Positions 13,666 through 17,020 of a stretch of DNA of 17,020 nucleotides are shown here, piece after piece (within the stretch, counting starts at the first letter, position 1; each line of letters begins with the position of its first letter). Below the pieces are notes generated by a model. It did not search any database and was not told where the DNA came from. It saw only the letters and a list, made by a program, of their open reading frames with translations. The position numbers and the translations under genes are program-made. Origin of the DNA: Segatella copri. GTDB lineage: Bacteria; Bacteroidota; Bacteroidia; Bacteroidales; Bacteroidaceae. The stretch lies in NCBI RefSeq assembly GCF_019127135.1, contig NZ_JAHOEA010000065.1, positions 1 through 17,020 on the forward strand, in the 5' to 3' direction.

Positions 13666-13761
13666 TATATTTGCAGCATTAGTTTGGTGGTAAAGCCTAT
13701 TGGCCTGCCACGTGACAATAGGATTTTACGGAGCAAGCCTATATCACAATTCTTCTCCGTA
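13666..13761 (+). promoter_or_regulatory. Promoter and hairpin-rich leader of the small-gene cluster
   Basis: TATATTTG (13666-13673) is a full -7 match but the -33 position has no TTTG. Downstream, GTAAA plus CCTATTG (13690-13702) pairs with CAATAGG and TTTAC (13716-13729). TACGGAG (13727-13733) pairs with CTCCGTA (13755-13761). The two stems share 13727-13729, so they compete at their edge. The first start codon of the cluster is about 170 nt from the predicted transcript start, a long leader for this genome. Confidence 0.45.
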
Positions 13762-13849
13762 GTAACAGTCCGTTCTCTCTCACTGGTCTCTCCCTGCGCG
13801 GCAGAGGCATACGTTTTTATATTTTTCAAACACTCCAAATTGACAGCGC

Positions 13850-13957
13850 ATGATAGATCAAAGTCGCCAACTTAAAATCTCTGGAGCTGAAAAAATCACC
13901 GATAAGGTAATAGAAGAAAAGGACTCTAAAAATAATAATACAAAAGATAATAAATAA
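13850..13957 (+). CDS. Small hydrophilic ORF, 35 aa, coupled to the next gene
   Basis: ATG 13850 opens a 35-codon frame reading MIDQSRQLKISGAEKITDKV and continuing with a Lys/Asp/Asn-rich tail (about 21-35). Its TAA overlaps the ATG of the next gene by one base (TAATG), the same coupling arrangement as the two permeases. The protein is highly charged with no domain I know. It may be a genuine small protein, or the surviving C-terminal tail of a larger, lost protein such as a toxin. A stop codon at 13841 blocks extension upstream. Confidence 0.4.
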   Translation: MIDQSRQLKISGAEKITDKVIEEKDSKNNNTKDNK

Positions 13958-14328
13958 TGGATACGATACCTCTATGGTGCATAATATTTATTAATTGCAT
14001 AACGCTCTTGAGTAGTGTATGGATACTTATATATTTATACAGAAATAGGAGTAAAAAAAGTTTTTCCACATATATATATGGAATAGCTTCATTGATAGGA
14101 CTGTTCTTAGGTGTGATAAGTTTTTTTTATTACATCTGTCATGCATTTTGTGCAATATTATTTGGTATAGAAATATTTATTGATACATATATGGAACAGA
14201 AAAAGAGTCCTGTTAATAGGACTTATTTCAAAATAACAATTCCTCATCCTTCAGTTCTTAAGGGCTACTATGGCGGTATTGGTTTTATGTTCTATGGGAT
14301 AATGGTGATATTATATTACATGATATAA
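13957..14328 (+). CDS. Small membrane protein, immunity-like (copy A)
   Basis: A 123-aa protein with about four hydrophobic segments (around 8-28, 37-57, 60-76 and 103-121), so an inner membrane protein. I do not recognise the family, but it is clearly related to the protein at 15138-15473. Both share CAI(L/S)FGI, then a TY (D/N)-rich linker with an arginine and threonine near RTYFKITI/RFTIS, then LKGY..G.G...YG. It is very AT-rich compared with the GH115-like gene. With an Rhs fragment and another small anchored protein next door, an immunity protein of a polymorphic toxin system is the best guess. The start at 13957 overlaps the preceding stop. Confidence 0.6.
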   Translation: MDTIPLWCIIFINCITLLSSVWILIYLYRNRSKKSFSTYIYGIASLIGLFLGVISFFYYICHAFCAILFGIEIFIDTYMEQKKSPVNRTYFKITIPHPSVLKGYYGGIGFMFYGIMVILYYMI

Positions 14329-14347
14329 GCAAAAATATGTCCAATAG

Positions 14348-14533
14348 TTGCAGGTTATCAAGGATAATTATGCAACCTTTGCAGTGCCGTACAATGGCGA
14401 GGACAACAACGACTATGTGGACGGCGAGGTGGTACAGCATATCGAGTATCTTCCTTTCGGTGAGGTTTTCGTTGAGGAGCGCAATAACATTTCAAATAAT
14501 CCATTAAGAAGAGAGAGAAATGGCAAAAGATAG
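14348..14533 (+). pseudogene. Rhs/YD-repeat core fragment
   Basis: The frame encodes, between a stop at 14345-14347 and 14488, a piece of the Rhs-associated core: VDGEVVQHIEYLPFGEVFVE then ERNN. The usual core continues WNTPYLFNAKELDEETGLYYYGARYYDPR, but here homology stops after ERNN, and an unrelated 14-residue tail leads to TAG at 14531. There is no ATG start. The GC-richer block 14360-14485 stands out from its AT-rich surroundings. This is the hallmark of a displaced Rhs C-terminal module, in which a short stretch of core homology precedes a toxin and immunity pair. The toxin part is absent here. The end of the frame overlaps the next ATG (14520). Confidence 0.8.
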
Positions 14534-14984
14534 GATGCTTTATATGAAATTATGTTTTGTAGTAATAGTCTTTGGACTATCTTTTATTATTTGTAACAAG
14601 CATTATATTAAGTATAGTGCTTGTTACAAGCTTCCGATACCTAAAACTCCATTTTATCCAGATGCTTATAAATTTGCAAATACAAAAGAAGAGTTTTTGT
14701 CAAATATGAAATTAATTAACAATGCAATAAAAGTAGAAGCCATTATTGATATAAATAAACTTGATTTTAACAATCATACATATCTCTTTGTGTTTGGCGC
14801 ACCAATAAAAAAAATGTACTATAGTTTTAAGACTACATTATTTGACGATAAATCTCCGAGTTACGCAAAGGCTATAAGACATAAGAAAAAATGTGTATTT
14901 ATAAATTATAATATTCCAACAGGGTACACGTATTTGTATGAAATAAAAAAAGACGAGACCCTTACTGGTTTCAATGGAATATAA
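14520..14984 (+). CDS. Membrane-anchored small protein, possible immunity protein
   Basis: A 154-aa protein with one N-terminal hydrophobic helix (about 9-26, LCFVVIVFGLSFIICNK) and a hydrophilic remainder of mixed alpha/beta character (TKEEFLSNMKLINNAIKVEA; THTYLFVFG-like strand around 88-96). It should be anchored in the inner membrane with the rest in the periplasm, or be exported. No domain is recognised. It starts 32 bases after the Rhs homology ends, where a toxin domain would normally be, and overlaps the Rhs fragment frame by 14 bases. That position suggests an immunity protein kept after the toxin was lost. The DNA is strongly AT-rich and contains a 17-bp stem within codons about 25-37. 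Confidence 0.55.
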   Translation: MAKDRMLYMKLCFVVIVFGLSFIICNKHYIKYSACYKLPIPKTPFYPDAYKFANTKEEFLSNMKLINNAIKVEAIIDINKLDFNNHTYLFVFGAPIKKMYYSFKTTLFDDKSPSYAKAIRHKKKCVFINYNIPTGYTYLYEIKKDETLTGFNGI

Positions 14985-15137
14985 GAAATTCATTGAATTG
15001 ACAAAGAAAAGAAATCCGTGGACTATTGAAAAACATTGATAGACATATTATTGTGCATTTTCTGATTAATACTGTAATTCAATACAATAAATTCAATATC
15101 CAGTCGTTCTTTAGTTATAACATAAAAGCAAAACAAT

Positions 15138-15473
15138 ATGAACTATATTTGTTGTTGGGGAATATTAGCGTCTATAACAGGAATTGCAATAATGTTTTCT
15201 GTTATTAAGCACAAAAAGTCGGTAAGTGCCATAAAAAATGGCACTTACTTGATTTTTTCAATTTTGATGATATGCTTAGGAATAACAACCATCTTATTTA
15301 AAAGATATGATAGTATTTGTGCAATATCCTTTGGTATTACATTCCTAAATATCACATACAAAGACAGGCGTAATAACCCACCGAGGTTTACAATAAGCTA
15401 TATTGATTATCTTAAAGGATATGTTGTTGGTTTTGGGTCTATAATGTATGGTTTGTTTAGAATTTTTGAATAA
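15138..15473 (+). CDS. Small membrane protein, immunity-like (copy B)
   Basis: A 111-aa protein with about three or four hydrophobic segments (around 4-22, 36-53, 57-72 and 91-109). It is related to copy A: both share a CAI.FGI segment, a TY-containing charged linker with a basic/proline patch, and a closing LKGY..G.G..MYG motif. The start at 15138 (MNYICCWGI) is preferred to an overlapping upstream frame at 15026, which lacks protein-like composition. No promoter was found in the 150 bp before it, so it may be read from the upstream cluster. It carries an internal hairpin followed by a T-run at 15222-15257. A strong terminator-like inverted repeat follows 20 bases after the stop. Confidence 0.55.
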   Translation: MNYICCWGILASITGIAIMFSVIKHKKSVSAIKNGTYLIFSILMICLGITTILFKRYDSICAISFGITFLNITYKDRRNNPPRFTISYIDYLKGYVVGFGSIMYGLFRIFE

Positions 15474-15492
15474 ATAATCAAGTAATATATCA

Positions 15493-15546
15493 CGACTTAT
15501 AAAAAACGTGAGTAGCAAAATTGCTATCAACGTTTTTTATAAGTCG
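15493..15546. terminator. Long perfect inverted repeat, bidirectional terminator-like
   Basis: CGACTTATAAAAAACGT (15493-15509) and ACGTTTTTTATAAGTCG (15530-15546) are perfect 17-bp inverted copies. An inner TAGCAA/TTGCTA stem (15513-15518 / 15521-15526) is separated by GAG and TCA. T-rich sequence follows on the plus strand (15550-15563). It lies between convergent genes, so it can end both the small-gene cluster and the minus-strand gene. Confidence 0.75.
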
Positions 15547-15554
15547 CATATTTT

Positions 15555-15725
15555 TTACTTTTTCAACACATAATATTTTGCAGTCTCACCCGCTGGCTCA
15601 TTACCAACAGAGTCTGTTAATACAATAAAGTTGGCATCCTTCACCTTGTATTCAATCTGTACAGGTCGGAATAGTTCATCATTTCTCGCGCTGTGCGAAT
15701 CGGCAAGCCTCGATGAGTTTCTGCT
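15555..15725 (-). pseudogene. Orphan C-terminal coding fragment
   Basis: The minus strand has an open frame with no start codon, from after a TGA at 15726-15728 to a TAA at 15555-15557. Its last part (about 15555-15680) reads like the end of a real protein: DELFRPVQIEYKVKDANF followed by IVLTDSVGNEPAGETA and KYYVLKK. It overlaps the tail of the 382-aa gene in a different frame. It could be the true C-terminus of that gene beyond a frameshift, or a leftover of another gene joined here by a rearrangement. I do not recognise the family. Confidence 0.45.
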
Positions 15726-16827
15726 TCAGCTTGCCACGGCCAGCCATCACAGTTTTATTTTGCTTCAACACGCTGCTAGGCCAGCCATCCTCGAAGCAGG
15801 TCACACTGAGATACTCCGAGGTCTGGGCATCTTGGTCAACTGCTTTTTCTATCTCCTTCTTAAACGCGTCGTCCAAGTCCTTGATGTCGCCATCATGATC
15901 CTTGCCGTCCTCGGTCTTCTTGCCCTTCAGTCCTTCCGTGATGGCACCCATCAGTCCGCCCATCACCTCCTTCACGGTCTCCTTTGGTATCACGCTGACC
16001 ACCTCGCAGGAGATTGTGTAGTTGCCATTCTTCTCTAGGCTGGCATTGATATAAGTGTCGTTGGCGTAGCTATCCTTGGTGGCATCCTCGTGCTCGTGAT
16101 GCTCGCCCACGGCATATTGGCTTCCGTGGCAGGCGAAGAGCAGTTTCAGCTCCTCCAGGTAGCCCTCCACCACCTCGTCGGTGTTAGCCTGGTTGCCTAT
16201 CTTCATGAAATCAAGACCTATCGCCTTCTTCATTGCCTGCATGATGGGCATGGAGGCGATGTCCTTCATGCTCGCCTTGAAGAGAGCCTTTGCCTGCTTC
16301 TTGATTTGCGAGAGATTGGTAATCTTGGTGATGCTACCGTATTCATCGGTCTCAAAGTTGATGGTGGTGCCTATCACGCTCTTGGCGGTGCGCTCCGCTA
16401 CCATGGCCATCATCTTGTCCCGGAAGTTGTCGCCCACCGAATCGGCCTTTACGTCCAGGAAGGTGTAGCTCATCTTATAGCCCTTGCTGGTGGAATCGTT
16501 TACCACGAGGCGCACCTGGGTGGATACGCCGAGCGTCTTCACCGTGTCCTTGTCGTCCACCTTCCACTCATTCTCATAAATCCAGTATTCGCAGGTATCA
16601 CCCTTGCAGAAGTAGGCCACCACATTCACCACCGAGTCTGCGCCAGCTGTGTCCACTTCCAACGTGTCGGAGTTGTTCGATAGCCATTGACTATCAGTGA
16701 TTTTCTTGGCAATCGATACCGTGTCCTCTACCTTAGGTGACATTTCTCCGCCCTTCACGATGCCGTGGTTGGCGAGCAGTCCGCAAGCTATTATGCAGCT
16801 CATCACTATCAACGAGAATTTCTTCAT
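15679..16827 (-). CDS. Exported protein of unknown function, 382 aa
   Basis: The N-terminus MKKFSLIVMSCIIACGLLAN is an export signal. IIAC (12-15) fits a lipobox, so a lipoprotein with Cys15 is possible, but ordinary signal peptidase cleavage cannot be excluded. The mature part has a beta-rich first half (VNVVAYFCKGDTCEYWIYEN; VRLVVNDSTSKGYKMSYTFL), a helical middle (NLSQIKKQAKALFKASMKDI; PIMQAMKKAIGLDF) and an acidic stretch near 310-330. Late in the protein, TCFEDGWPSSVLKQNKTV resembles the surface strands seen in Bacteroidota periplasmic proteins. The layout recalls DUF6263-type proteins, but I cannot confirm that. The frame ends QREK, where an alternative frame continues (see the fragment at 15555). 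A long plus-strand frame across it is an antisense shadow. Confidence 0.7.
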   Translation of the reverse strand: MKKFSLIVMSCIIACGLLANHGIVKGGEMSPKVEDTVSIAKKITDSQWLSNNSDTLEVDTAGADSVVNVVAYFCKGDTCEYWIYENEWKVDDKDTVKTLGVSTQVRLVVNDSTSKGYKMSYTFLDVKADSVGDNFRDKMMAMVAERTAKSVIGTTINFETDEYGSITKITNLSQIKKQAKALFKASMKDIASMPIMQAMKKAIGLDFMKIGNQANTDEVVEGYLEELKLLFACHGSQYAVGEHHEHEDATKDSYANDTYINASLEKNGNYTISCEVVSVIPKETVKEVMGGLMGAITEGLKGKKTEDGKDHDGDIKDLDDAFKKEIEKAVDQDAQTSEYLSVTCFEDGWPSSVLKQNKTVMAGRGKLKQKLIEACRFAQREK

Positions 16828-16876
16828 AAGTTTATTTTTTATGTTGTTTATTCTTCAAGTTTTTATTTTCTCGCTG

Positions 16877-16884
16877 CAAATTTA
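16877..16884 (-). promoter_or_regulatory. -7 promoter element for the 382-aa protein gene
   Basis: TAAATTTG on the minus strand matches TAnnTTTG and lies 49 nt upstream of the ATG. There is no clear -33 element at the right distance, so only half the promoter is supported. Confidence 0.5.
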
Positions 16885-17020
16885 CGATTTTTTTTGTAAA
16901 AATAACGCCTAAAAAAGCAAGAAATAGCAGAATGATGCTTTTATTTTGAGTTTCAAGTAGTTGTTGCAGTCGTTGGCTTTAAGTGGCATAGACGAGGAAA
17001 AGCGAAAAACGCAGATTGGA

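Noticed and set aside
13663..13875. Plus-strand 70-codon frame from a TTG
   Set aside because: The start lies within the -7 box and the frame crosses the leader hairpins; it overlaps the 35-aa ORF in another frame.
14974..15039. 21-codon frame MEYKKFIELTKKRNPWTIEK...
   Set aside because: It overlaps the end of the 154-aa gene and could be a toxin-tail remnant, but it is too short to support as a gene.
15026..15208. Plus-strand 60-codon frame
   Set aside because: Overlaps copy B in another frame, rich in Asn/Ile/Tyr from AT-rich DNA, with no domain.
16090..16683. Plus-strand 197-codon frame
   Set aside because: Antisense shadow of the 382-aa exported protein, which has a signal sequence and a -7 box on the minus strand.

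Overview
The window looks like a chromosomal segment from a Bacteroidales bacterium, most likely Prevotellaceae (Prevotella/Segatella type). It opens with the 5' end of a 16S rRNA gene on the minus strand. Almost every gene start is preceded by the Bacteroidota sigma-factor promoter (TTTG, 19-20 nt, TAnnTTTG). The protein families are typical of the group: a FimB/Mfa2-type lipoprotein, a TolC/HlyD/ABC-2 exporter, a Bacteroidota-type Mrp, a GH115-like protein and Rhs fragments.

Layout. (1) 1-495: 16S 5' end with its leader and promoter on the minus strand, divergent from a B3/B4-domain protein (496-1161). (2) 1162-2155: about 1 kb without a conventional gene. It holds an inverted-repeat-bounded element made of a 22-bp tandem array and stacked palindromes, then a minus-strand unit of about 330 nt with a full promoter, several long stems and an intrinsic terminator, which I read as a structured small RNA. 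(3) 2156-4069: a Cof-type HAD phosphatase (minus) divergent from a FimB/Mfa2-like lipoprotein (plus). (4) 4143-9518: a plus-strand operon of TolC-like channel, HlyD-like adaptor and two overlapping ABC-2 permeases, closed by a strong bidirectional terminator. No ATPase gene is present. An inverted repeat straddles the operon promoter and a long inverted repeat lies between adaptor and permease. (5) 9542-12945: Mrp/ApbC P-loop ATPase (minus) divergent from a shortened GH115-family protein (plus).

(6) 12946-15550: an AT-rich accessory region. It begins with a degenerate 22-23 bp tandem array and a stem-rich module, then a promoter with a hairpin-rich leader. A cluster of small genes follows: two related small membrane proteins flanking an Rhs core fragment and a 154-aa membrane-anchored protein. 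This resembles a remnant of a polymorphic-toxin locus in which immunity-like genes survive and the toxin parts are gone. It ends at a nearly perfect 54-nt inverted repeat. (7) 15555-16884: a minus-strand exported protein of unknown function, followed by an orphan C-terminal coding fragment in another frame.

Most confident: the housekeeping and transport genes, the promoters with both elements, and the 9479 terminator. Most open: the structured RNAs, the role of the Rhs-associated genes, and the function of the GH115-like and 15679-16827 proteins.
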